This document shows, one piece after another, positions 50,065 to 60,453 of a stretch of DNA of 64,000 nucleotides. The number at the start of each line of letters is the position of its first letter. Within the stretch, counting starts at the first letter, position 1. Position numbers and translations under genes: made by a program. The notes beneath the pieces are model-generated. The model ran no database searches. It saw only the letters and a list, made by a program, of their open reading frames with translations, and was not told where the DNA came from. Source of the DNA: Volvox africanus (taxonomy: Eukaryota > Chlorophyta > Chlorophyceae > Chlamydomonadales > Volvocaceae); assembly GCA_030268105.1 (NCBI GenBank), contig BSDZ01000016.1, positions 69,501-133,500 of the forward strand. The letters are read 5' to 3'.

Positions 50065-50379
50065 TCATGGCTGGCTTAGGGTAGCGCGGCCGTCCTGTCC
50101 TGGTTGTTCGCTTGCTTTTCCCGCCCGCGCTCCCTTCATGGATCTTTCATCTTTCTTTCCTTCGCTAGCGGAGTCATCGTCCTGGGTCATTCCGCCCATC
50201 TCCCGATTGGGTCGGGGTCCGGGAGACGGTGGGGAATTGTTATACGCAACTCCCCCGTAGGCATTAGGTTTTGACTTGTTGTCAGGTGGATCCGTATCCT
50301 GCATCCCCTTGCGAAGGAGGCTCTTGATATCGATTGGGCCTCCTTGACGCGGCGAGTAGTCGTCGTCGAGTGCGGCCAT
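50065..50379 (-). CDS. Small polar, mostly disordered protein (104 residues)
   Basis: A single exon runs from ATG at 50379 to TGA at 50065. The start MAALDDDYSPRQGGPIDIKS leads into LLRKGMQD, a possible short amphipathic helix; the remainder is rich in Asp, Asn, Pro, Gly and Lys and looks disordered. Not recognised. The balanced, hydrophilic composition and a good start context (CTGCATGGCC) argue for coding, but there are no splice sites or homology to confirm it. It lies on the same strand as the coiled-coil gene, about 350 bases upstream, and appears to be a separate gene because no donor site reaches the downstream exon. Confidence 0.5.
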   Translation of the reverse strand: MAALDDDYSPRQGGPIDIKSLLRKGMQDTDPPDNKSKPNAYGGVAYNNSPPSPGPRPNREMGGMTQDDDSASEGKKDERSMKGARAGKASEQPGQDGRATLSQP

Positions 50380-52640
50380 GCAGACACGGGCGACCTGAGC
50401 GGGTGAGGTAGGGCCTCATGGAAATGTAGGCGACAGCTAGGGCGGCTGGGCCGGAGGCATGTCCGAAATGGGACGGTATCTCAACCGCCAGGTCCTTTCT
50501 TCCTCTCCAGTTAGTGCTTCCCCAGGGACAGTGATTTAATAGGGGTACTAATGAGGTCTTTTGTTTGTGAAAGTTTCGGTTAATGATGATCGCTGGTTAT
50601 CAAGTATCTGTTTGAGTGTACATGTGTCTGGCAGCCGTGAGCTCCAGACCGGTTAGGTTGACTGCGCCCCATGGTAAGGGCCTTGCGGACCCAATATACG
50701 TACAATATGTAGGTACCGCCTGGCACGAGGCCGCTGAACCAGGGGCGGATCCATGCAGCTATGTGTACTCGTTTGCACTTAAAACTACCAGGCTCAGGCC
50801 GTTCAGAAGTTACGAATGAAGGTTGCTTCAAACTGAGGCCGTGTCATATGGCGTTATGACGTTTACATAGTCAACGAGTAATGTTAGGGAATTCGCTGGC
50901 GTTACATCACTTGCCAGCAACCCCTCACAAAGGAACGAGGAACCGACTCCAAATCACGGAGATGCTATATGATTGGATGGAAGGTCAATGTTGATGGTTA
51001 AAATCTGTTGGCATTATGTGTGTACTTTACGTTTGGGTCCATACTTGCACCTGAGACGTTTGTCGTGGTTGTCGTAGTTGACTCTTGGCGCTCTCTACTT
51101 AGGCGACCATAGAGCATCGCGGCCTCTGCACAGCCATCCCGTTTACAATATCTTAGCGATTTCAACGTTATGTAATTGTTCCACACTCTGATGTGTTTAG
51201 ATGGGAATTTTATGTAGGCGAATAAAAGCATGCATACAAAATAGTTCTGCGCGAGCATTAAAAAGATGTGCAGTTGGCAATGCAAACACCACCTATCGCA
51301 CGCGGGAGGATGTCCCTCGTTACACAGCGCCCCGCAAGAGGACAAAGCAAATGATTAAACACTCGGTCTACACCGTTCCACGGCTCCAGCACCCCATGGA
51401 AGGATCCCTGGTCCGCCATGATGCTCGCGGAGCGGGGTAAACATAAAATTTATACTGATGAAATAGAATCGTCCAACAAAGCAACGCGGACAATGCAGAA
51501 TAGAACTTCCAACTAACCAATCCAACATTTCATCGAAAGATAACGCCCCACTGCCGCATGAAGAGCTGCGCTGGCGTGAAGAAATATAATACACGTGATC
51601 GGCGAGTGCTATGAGCAGTACGGCAGTACTGTGCTTGACACTGGACAGCCAAGCAAGCCTTGCCGCTATCTGTCCACAACACGTCGTCACCGACACACAT
51701 AGTCCACGCTCGGTGGGATCCTGGGATTGACACTTAGTCATAACACGATTCGCGGTCCCACTTGGGACCATTAAACATCCCAGTCCATGAACGAAGAGGA
51801 ATTCCTCGCCCCCCGCGAAAACCCACGTTTTACTTCATGATTCTCTCAGCCGTAATGGCGTATGTTGTCCAGATTAACATATACGGACATGGGGTTTCGG
51901 GTGTCCGAAACCATTGGCGTATTGCTATACGAGCATGCGACAAGCCTTAACAGACAACACTGATTGACCTATACTGAGTAACAAAATTGAGGTCCCAGGC
52001 CGGCTCCAACTTGAGAGTCGGAGGCCTCTGCACCAAGCTGGGCACCGTTTCAGAAATTATTACCAACGGCTGTCGCAATACGCGCAATACAGATATTTTG
52101 CACAAGAAAAGAAAGAGACCAGGAGGGGATGATTAAGGCACCCCCAACACATCATGCCACACCTCGCCAAGCCCTCGAGCAAAACTCATCGCCCCGCCAC
52201 TTCTCACTTCCTGCGAGCCAAACAACCTACATATGCACATCACAACCGGAGCGATGTGACACAAGTGGGTGCGCTATCCGGACCGCAACTCCCAAAGCCC
52301 CAAAGCAATCTTGACACAACATAAGCACACACACACACACACCCCTCCAAGCATGCACCAGTTTGCAATCGTCGAGCAAGAAATAAAGCTCCCCGACTTG
52401 CACCGCCAATTGACTGAGCGCCGCTTGCGCATCACGTAGAGGGTGATGTTTACGACGTACAGTTTATGACAACATACACACGTGCTTCCGAGGGGTGCAA
52501 AACGAGCTCCCTCGTAACACATCGCACTCAATAAGCAGTGGGCCCCTCCGCTATGTTGCCCGCCGTAATAGTATCTGACACACATGCTGCTGCCGACTGC
52601 CCAGCACAGCATTACGACCGCCATAATGGACGTACTCAAC
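50380..52640. other. Intergenic region, no supported gene
   Basis: Only short, incoherent frames occur. A CA dinucleotide run lies at about 52328-52343. The minus frame at 52274-52822 overlaps the 3' end and 3' flank of the CBM20 gene and is probably not a gene despite some hydrophobic stretches. Confidence 0.45.
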
Positions 52641-52645
52641 TTACA
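52641..52645 (-). terminator. Possible TGTAA poly(A) signal of the CBM20 gene
   Basis: TGTAA on minus, 78 bases beyond the stop codon at 52723. It would give a short 3' UTR, so another downstream signal may be used instead. Confidence 0.3.
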
Positions 52646-52722
52646 CAAGGTCATGAAGGACAGGACAAACACTAAGATGCCCTCCATAGCGCCGCTAAAA
52701 GGCTTCAGTCTCACGAAAAAGC

Positions 52723-55533
52723 TCAAAGTGAAGTGACGGTGTTGGACGCCGGCATGGGGGGCCGAATAGAGGATGTGGCCGCCACCGTCGCCAGCTGTCG
52801 CCGGGTCTCTTTCCGCAGCCATCCAGTCAACAAGGTGTCGCGCTGCCGATAAAGCTTAGAGGCCGCAAGTGCAATTTTGCGATCGAGCTCAAGGAGGTCC
52901 TGCGCCGTTGCATCGATACCGTCGTACCTAAGTCGTACGCTACGGCCCAGCGCCGTGCCCAACTGCGTAAGCAGCGCTGCCATGTCAGCAGGCGCAGCTG
53001 GTGTCGCTAGCGCCTGTGCAACGGCAGCCTCATCGTCAGCGGTCTCATCCTCATCACTGTCCTCGTCAATCAGCGAATGACCGCAGTTCATTTCAATGAG
53101 TGTACGACCGGCCCAATCGCTTATTGATGTAGAAGATCGAGATACCTGTCGGTACACCTCCACCGGTGCGGACGCAACGGCATCTGGAGGGTGTGAAGCG
53201 GCAGCATTGGCGGATACCACAGCCGGTGTGGCAACATCAGAGACGTGGTCGGCTAAGCTTGAGCCTGCAGCCGCGCCAAGAGCGAGCGAGGTGTTGGCAT
53301 CAGTTGCGCCCAGAAGCGTGTATGGGAAGAAACTCGCTTCGCGTGCGGTTTTAGTGTCTGGGCTGGAACTGAGGGCGGCCTGCACCGCCGATTCCAGTGG
53401 ATCCGCACCACACGACTGGTTTGCGGATAAGAAGCCGTGGGCCGACTCATGGTACAAACGCCCTGGCGACATCGATGGTAGTGATGACGATGACGGGGCC
53501 GGCCCTGTTTGGTCGTATAATGCGTAAGACTCAAGGTCAAAAGACGTATGCATGTACGACAAGCCGTAGGCTGTCGCATAGATATCGTATTCCATTCCCC
53601 AAGTCGGGCTCACTGACGCTGCAATGCTCCGGTTTACGGTATTAGCGGTCGCATAAGGAGGAGATACAACCGGTTTGTCCGTGCTATTGGTTGCACCCTG
53701 AGGCTTAGGTGCCCCGCCGCCAATGTGTGCTGTGTGCGAGCTGGATGCAACGACTGGATCGATGGCATGGCTCTGAATGGAGGAGGCCGTGGTCTTGCCC
53801 ATAATTGCGGTGCTAATAACGGCACCGGTACCTGTGGTTGACGCATTGCTGCCACCATTGCGTGTTAGCGCTGGCATGTCCAATAGTTTGGAGAAACTCG
53901 AGCTGAGGCTTATTTTGACGGGCGGGCTCTTGGATCGGGGCGGCAATGTAATGCTCATCGTTGGCTCCCCTTCGCTTGACGCTGAAGACAACTGAAATGA
54001 TGACAGCAGTCCGATGGAGTTGGCCGCCGCTCCAATAGATTCATAGAGCCTCGACCCAGCTGCTGTATGCGCCTCACATACGCTGTTGGCGGCAGCCTGA
54101 ACCAGCGTCGCCACCTTACATTCGTTTCCTGTGTCCTGACTCAGTGACTCATTAGCTGCAACTTGCTTCCGCAGCGACGGTGTGGAGGAGGCTTGATGAG
54201 CTGGTAATGCCGGGACGTCAATCGCAGCGCATTGGACAGCCGAGGCGGATGGTAAGCGAAAGATTGAAGTATGAGCTTCCGCTACATGCTGAACGAGGGG
54301 CGTAGGGTTGAAGCCTGCAGTAGTACTTGCGCCTTTAGAAAGCGCCCACGCCATCATGGGCGGCGCTGCCTCCGCCGCCGGGGCGGCGGCAGCAGTAGAA
54401 ACCACTGTTGCGCAGGTGTTCTTAAGTTTCTCCATGAAGAACGCCGCGGCCTGGGCTGCGTTAGTGGGCGGGGCTGCTACACAACGGTAGTTGACATGAT
54501 TCTTGCACCACGACACGCCAACGTCGTACCGCTGCGGAGGCAGCCCCTGATAGGTGTCCGGAATCGTGACGACCATGTTACTGCCCTCTTGCCACCGCTG
54601 CGCCCGTCCTTGATCGTCCACGATCACGTACTTGCACTCGATGTCAGATCTGTGTCCATATCCGTCCAAGAAATTCCGGTAGTGAACATGGGGAATATGC
54701 ATTTGTACCTCACTCCATAGACAGTGACAGCTCGCCGGGCAAGACCTACACAGTATTAGCGGCCAAGTCACGTGAACCTACGCAGGTCCCGAAACTCTCG
54801 ATCCTGAAACTCTCCCTCCCGACGAGCTGTTTCGCTCGTCTCTTATCAAGTAGACTTGGATCAAGACATCACGGCAAAGCTCCGAATAATTGAACAAATT
54901 TTATGAATGTAAAACATGAATTACCCATTAAATGCAGTGAAGTGTATAGCCTCCGCGCGTTTTTTGAGGTACGGTTGCTGCAGGTCAGACTGGGTCACCC
55001 CTGGGTCAGACAACACACGCCGTGGCCTACGTAGGAGAGGACAATATTGCGCCAATACTCACCCAGCAGGAAGCATAACATTGCAAGTCCACACGTCTCC
55101 TCGACTCCAGTGCATGCGTTGCCCTCGTTTAGATGACCAATTGCCCAAAGGAGCTGAGTCACCCACAAGGGTAAGGCTTTGGCCATACGAGCATTTGTAC
55201 TCCACTTTAAAGGAAACATTGACTGCATAACATTATTCGTGTCACCAATAGATGACAGCACACAGTTCAGTTATCATCCCGTCCATTTCAGTTGTTCGCC
55301 GCGAGACCAAGCTCCACCCACCTAAACGTGGACGATAATCTTGCACATCACGTTGGGATATGTTCACTGCCGCCATAGCGCGGCGTGGCAAACACCGGCA
55401 TCGACCCTGGGGCAACGGGCCATGGATGCGCTCGCATGAAGGTCACAGAAAACAGAAAATGCTCACCGATATGGCTCCAACTTCGCACCTGCTGCGGCGT
55501 TGGACGCCGCCAAAGTGGATGGGAGGGCCGCAT
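52723..55533 (-). CDS. CBM20 starch-binding-domain protein with a long disordered region
   Basis: Three exons, 55533-55467, 55222-55063 and 54649-52723, join in phase (1 then 2) and give about 717 residues. The first 22 residues (MRPSHPLWRRPTPQQVRSWS) are Arg-rich and lack acidic residues, as in organelle targeting peptides. Residues of about 23-115 form a family-20 carbohydrate-binding module: VSFKVEYKC, LTLVGDSAPLGNWSS, WTCNVMLPAG, then IECKYVIVDD, RWQEGSNMVVTIP. The Leu-Gly-x-Trp and Trp-x-x-Gly-x-Asn aromatic positions that contact starch are present. The remaining about 600 residues are Ala/Ser/Thr-rich and mostly disordered, except an acidic patch (about 53,050) and a helical C-terminus. 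No amylase, phosphatase or kinase domain follows, so it is probably a non-enzymatic starch-binding or scaffold protein in the plastid (inference). Confidence 0.88.
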
Positions 55534-58328
55534 TCTAATGCGGGGTCAATACTTATGCCGATTTTTGCCAAGCCGACCAGCCGATACCGACTTCGAAGGT
55601 ACTAATCCAATAATTTGTAGGTTACGGGGTTACAAGATGCAAAAAATATCTCAAACTGCCTCACCCCGAACTATTAAGGAGACCCTACAACGAAGTCGTA
55701 TCTAAACCTACCACCGGCACAGTGACCCACTGTAAGCATGCACATTGCCATACTAAGAGCAGAATTGGGTTTTGATAGCTATTAATATGAAATGATGTGG
55801 AAATTGTTCCTTCTTTCCGACGCTAAGTTGCCGTACTACTCATCTTCGTACGGTAAATATCCCAAGCTGCCCGGCATATCTAGACCTCCAATTATGATGT
55901 GTTTTAGTGTGTTATGATCAAACTAAGGTAACAAAAAGACAAGGCTTACAGGTAACACGGGTTCGCAGATAGTTCGGACAATGAAGTGGCTTGTTCACAC
56001 TCTTTTCCATGCACGTTCGTCATATACGACAATTAGTTCTACTTTCGCTAATAAGTAACTGAAAGAAAATGTTGCATTTTGTCTTCTGTAAAGAAACATT
56101 ATCATGATCCACCAGTGGCACGACTTTCCCCTGACCTACAGCAAGCGAGGCCTGAGCTTATTTGAAAATGTATCTTGACAACATAACTTAGCAATAATTT
56201 ATTATTCTTGCTCTCTTAAATTGTCATTGCCACCGCATCCTCAATGCCCACAAGCGTCACTATCGGTATCCGTATCCGCATTCACTTTCCGCATCTCCAA
56301 TGTTGATAACCACTGGGCACCTATCATTTCCGACTTAACCTTCCGTGTCGTGACACCTGTCACGACCAAAGCAGACTCTGGTCACAACAGAGTCGGTATC
56401 GGACACACTTTGTGCGCAAAACGCTGGAGAAAACATATACAATAAATGATTTACTATAATTTGCTTTCATAATGCGCCTTTCTAGGCATATGATTTTGGT
56501 TGTTGCGATATTTGAGTCATCCGAGGCGGTTGAAGGCGAGCGGTCAACCGATGGGGCAAAAGTTCTCACCGCCAAAGTTCGGTTAGACGAATTGAATGAT
56601 GGCAGTTGGGATTTGGCGGGATGAACGCTGCATGGGTCCCTGTTTCAGATCCAGGAATAGTGCCCAGATGGATTCTTGGGCACCATTTAGGCGCGCGAGC
56701 AACTGCAAACCTTTGTCAGGACTCCCCTGGGGTGGGGGTGGGGTTGAAGGGCGGATGGGAGAATACGATTTTACCAGAGAGGAGAAACATCGCGTCATCG
56801 GGAGTAACTGGGGAGTAGACGCGAATACTCATTTTTTAGCTTTTTGGAAGTAAGGGGTAAGGGTTTCAGCCCCGGCAGTCACAGTGGTAAAGACACCGCG
56901 AGGTGAGGAGAAAAGTAACTCACCTGTATACGATGATTTTGTTGTTCCTGCTGCTCCATCAGCTGCTAGTATTGAGCGATCTAGCACTCTACTACCGGAC
57001 AGGCCAGCAGGTACAGGGCACTACACACCATTTCTAACGCCTGCTTTTCAGCTTCCAAAACCACATCTTCTGGAAAAAACAAAGTGGCTCTGGCCCCTTC
57101 GTACTGGGATCTTGCGCAGGTAGCGGCATGAGTAGGTGTAGCACAGATGCACCCACAGCAGAAGATACCGTAGCGGGTTGCTGTGGAAAAATGGGTTGAT
57201 GCTGCAGCAGCTATGGAAGTTGGGAAGTACTGCTGTCCATTGGCTTGTGTAAAGGTCATGCAGCGCTCAATCCAGTAAGTCATTGACACTGACTCCCGGG
57301 ACGGCGTGGGCATTCAGCCACTGCAGCAACACTGACCTGGCTGTAGCCTTGTGCGTAAAAAGCAAATAAGCGTTGTGGTTATGGGGGGGAGGGCGGGGAG
57401 GACAGCGGCGGCGAGGGAGGGGCAACGAGGGGATGTTCCCCAACGAGGGTAGGTGCCCACCAAGCAGGCAGATTTGAGAGGATGCTGTACAGACTGTGGG
57501 TAATAATTATTATATTTGCGTATTAATATAACTCATTTCGTCCAGTGATGTGCTGTGCTCCTTGCACCCTATGTCTAATTGCTCTCTGACATAATTAGAC
57601 CTCTTTTATGATTGATTATTCTAGCTCCCAATTATACATTGAGAAATAGAATATAGGTTGATCATAAAGTGGTGGATGCTGCAAAAGCCGTGCTAAGCGT
57701 GTACATTTGCAATTATTCGTCTCGTTGGAAAACTGATTCCAGTTCTGAAACGAACCAAACTCGGGCAGTGCCGCTGCTGCATGTATGGTGATACATGACC
57801 CCCGTAATGCAGGCAGGCTCTACAGGCCCCCATGTCCAAGCCTGTCATCCAGCTGGTGGGCCTGCAGCGCAGCTAAACCCGTGGAGCCTCTGTGGCGGGG
57901 TCAGGTGATGGTGGGGGGTGGCCTGCACGCCTCTGCTTGGTTTCCCAGCCCCATCCTTGTGGACAGTACAACAGTACAATGGCAGGTGCAACGCAACAGT
58001 ATGCGACATGTATAAGCAATCACTGCAAGAGGGACATCCTGATGGCCTGGCTAAAATATTGCTTTGCCATCATCCGTCACCATTCATTGAAGATTGATGG
58101 AAGGGATTAAGCATTTCTATCGGGTCATGTTGTATCACCCCCAAACTGGTGGTAGTGATAACTACCTGCTGATAGGGAAGTCAGGGCACGGGTACCCTAT
58201 GCTCAGTACGGCAAGCCACCATAAAAAGCTGCAGTCTCTACGGAAGAGAATACATGAATATGTACTAAGGAAATACATATAATGAACCGGCGAGATCGAA
58301 GTCAAGTGAGTCTACCAGTGGCAGGGCG
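55534..58328. other. Intergenic region, partly AT-rich
   Basis: No supported gene. 55,700-56,460 is AT-rich. A minus frame at 56981-57313 has Cys- and aromatic-rich sequence that might be a decayed element, but I cannot name it. A G-rich tract lies at 57383-57422. Confidence 0.4.
57383..57422 (+). repeat. G-rich tract with G-quadruplex potential
   Basis: Four or more runs of three to seven G are separated by one to a few bases (GGGGGGGAGGGCGGGGAGG and onward), matching the usual four-run pattern for intramolecular quadruplexes. No gene adjoins it. Confidence 0.5.
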
Positions 58329-58409
58329 TGTTGTATCTCTGTGTTAATATCCGCCAAAGTGTTTGATTAGGAAACTGGATGTTAGCCTTAGATACCCCAG
58401 GATACTACA
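58329..58409 (-). repeat. Short LTR-like repeat, copy 3 (81 bp, inverted)
   Basis: Read on minus it begins TGTAGTATCCTGGGGTATCT and ends ACACAGAGATACAACA, matching both ends of the solo LTR at 29605-29708. The middle differs and lacks the CCGATCGGGCC block. It lies downstream of the integrase/chromodomain remnant, where a 3' LTR would be. Confidence 0.75.
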
Positions 58410-59412
58410 CATGGTCACGGTTACATTAGATCCTGCAACCCATAGCCACTACTTAACGAGGAGCTAAGGCTTGTACCGTAATACAACAACTATTCCACCC
58501 TTTAGGATGCAATCTTCTCATGATGCCCTCGGGCACGTGCCTGAGCCGCTTCAAGATCAGGGATCAGGTCGGGACTTAAGTTGTGTGCAGGTCCCAGCTG
58601 TTTTAGTCAGAAGAGTAACTTTTCCACTTGACAAGGTACTCGTGCACTAGCCGCTTACGTTTCTTCCTGATACGGTGTGCATGGTAGTCAAGGTTACACT
58701 CAACCGAGTAGAGTGGGGTGTTTTCCATCCAATCCACCAGCGGTGGCCCAGAGGTCCCAGTGGTCCCAGGGCTTGCAGAGGAAGTTTTGGATGAATTGGT
58801 ATCCGATATATCAGGTGCCGCCCGGTAAGGTGACAGCAACGACACATGGAAGGAAGGTGGGGTGAATGTGCATATTTCATGGAAGGACAAGCTCGACCAA
58901 CCAAGCCTGACCAACCAAGCGCTTCACAGGGTAAGGACCCACCCAACGTGGGAGAAGTTTCCGTGGACCTGTGGCAAGTTGCCATTGATTTTTGGTACTT
59001 ACGAGTACTTCATCACTGGGTCTGAAGGTCGGTTCCTTCTTGCCACGGTTGTAGTAGTATGCCATGGTTGCATGTTGCTGAGCAGCCTCAAGCAGGCGCT
59101 TAGCTTCTGCCATGTGGTCAGAGTACGACTTCACAAATGCCAGATTTGGAACATCCAACTCCTGAGCAAGTGGAATCGCAGGGTGGAAGCCATAGTTCAA
59201 GAAGAATGGAGACTGTCCCTTTACATTGGCTAACAGCATTGTTTATGGCAAACTCAGCGCAGAGAGATAAGTATCCCATGGGCAAGGATTTGCCTGTGTT
59301 AGTAAGTATGTAGTATGCCACCAAAAGGAAGGTTCATGTGTTCCGTCTGACTGTCCGTTAGAGGATGGTAGGCAATGGAAAAGTTCATGCAAATGTTAAC
59401 CGGAGTACCCAG

Positions 59413-59480
59413 TGTTGTATCTCTGTGTTAATATCTGTCAAACTGTTTAGGCCCGATCGGAAGATGTCCACTTTCCTGGT
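59413..59480 (-). repeat. Short LTR-like repeat, copy 4 (partial, inverted)
   Basis: The right half of the LTR family is present, including TTCCGATCGGGCC and GAGATACAACA; the left half (beyond about 59,480) diverges. It sits on the 5' side of the integrase remnant, where a 5' LTR would be expected. Confidence 0.65.
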
Positions 59481-60453
59481 CATCTCGGATATGACCGATG
59501 ACACTTAGGTAGATATTTAAAGTCTTGGCCAGAAATATCAATACCAGCGCTTGCTTGTGAGTACTCAATAACAGTCGGGGCCGGTAGTCACTTAACCACT
59601 TTTCACATTTAAAAAACATATTAGGTATATATTCTGGTTTTTATTCTGGAGTATTAGTGGCAAAGTCTGATCGAGTATCCCTTGTCAGCTAGGCCACCAG
59701 GTCAAATGTCGGGCCATACGTGGGACCAGCACAGCCTAAAGTGGTGCTTGAAGGGAATGTATTCTTCAGTTGGCACGGTTCACCCATCCAGTGTTGATAC
59801 TGGCACATCTTCACCCCTGGCTGACGATTATCCGATACAAACTCACGCGGTTTCACTTGAATTCTTTGACTCGTCCAATTAACCCTGAACCGATGTTTCA
59901 ACTCCTCCATGACCTCAGAAACCGCCAGCCTATAGTTGGCTAGAGTTTTAACGCTCTTCAATGACTTGCATAGTCCTCCTGAACAAAAGTACGATTTTGT
60001 TATCGGCAACCAGTGCAAAATCACGCCGCAATCGGCAATTCATTATGCGAACCGCTATATTGCATCCATCTTTCGAAACATTCTAGCTGTCCTCGAGCGC
60101 TCGAAATGGCGGCGCCGTGACGGTTCCGGATGACTGATGCTTCGTTATTAGATGGAAACGCATTTCGAGGCAAACCAATTTTCCTAGATGTAATTGTAAA
60201 GTATATAATCAAGCCTGTATATTTGCCCCTTACTGCAGTTGTTCTTACTCGCACCAACTTATGGCCAGCTCTGCTTTTTGCAAAGCGTAATTCCTGGCCG
60301 AAACTATTAGTGCTGCTTCTTTATTTCAGTGACCGTTAGGTCGACGTACCTGTTTGCACTTCAAAGTAGCAGGACTTCAGCCCTTTAACGGCGGATTGTT
60401 CCAAAAAGGCAGTGCCGACTTAATTTAATTGTCTTAGCATAAAACACAGCGCC
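59481..60453. other. Intergenic region upstream of the membrane-protein gene
   Basis: Contains an unassigned open frame on minus (59689-60024) that may belong to the neighbouring retroelement, plus the presumed promoter of the gene starting at 60454. Nothing else was recognised. Confidence 0.4.

Larger units (their letters stand above)
58329..59480 (-). mobile_element. Internally deleted Ty3/gypsy element with integrase and chromodomain remnants
   Basis: On minus, an LTR-like sequence (about 59,480-59,413) ending GAGATACAACA is followed within a few bases by the end of an integrase core, FSIAYHPLTDSQTEHMN (59,405-59,330), including the catalytic Glu of the DDE triad. A frameshift follows near 59,240, then GQSPFFLNYGFHPAIPL and the integrase C-terminal region (59,239-58,880), then a broken chromodomain (HEYLVKWKSYSSD, about 58,640-58,603) with further stops. 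The element ends in an 81-bp LTR-like copy (58,409-58,329) with TGTAGTATCC and GAGATACAACA ends. Gag, protease, reverse transcriptase, RNase H and most of integrase are missing. It cannot move by itself. Matching five-base flanks were not found. Confidence 0.8.

Noticed and set aside
52274..52822. Minus frame of 182 codons with hydrophobic stretches
   Set aside because: Overlaps the last codons and 3' flank of the CBM20 gene in another register; no start context or homology.
53090..53125. Possible Rubisco-binding motif in the CBM20 protein (SDWAGRTL)
   Set aside because: The known motif needs a basic residue directly after Trp; here it is Ala, so the match fails.
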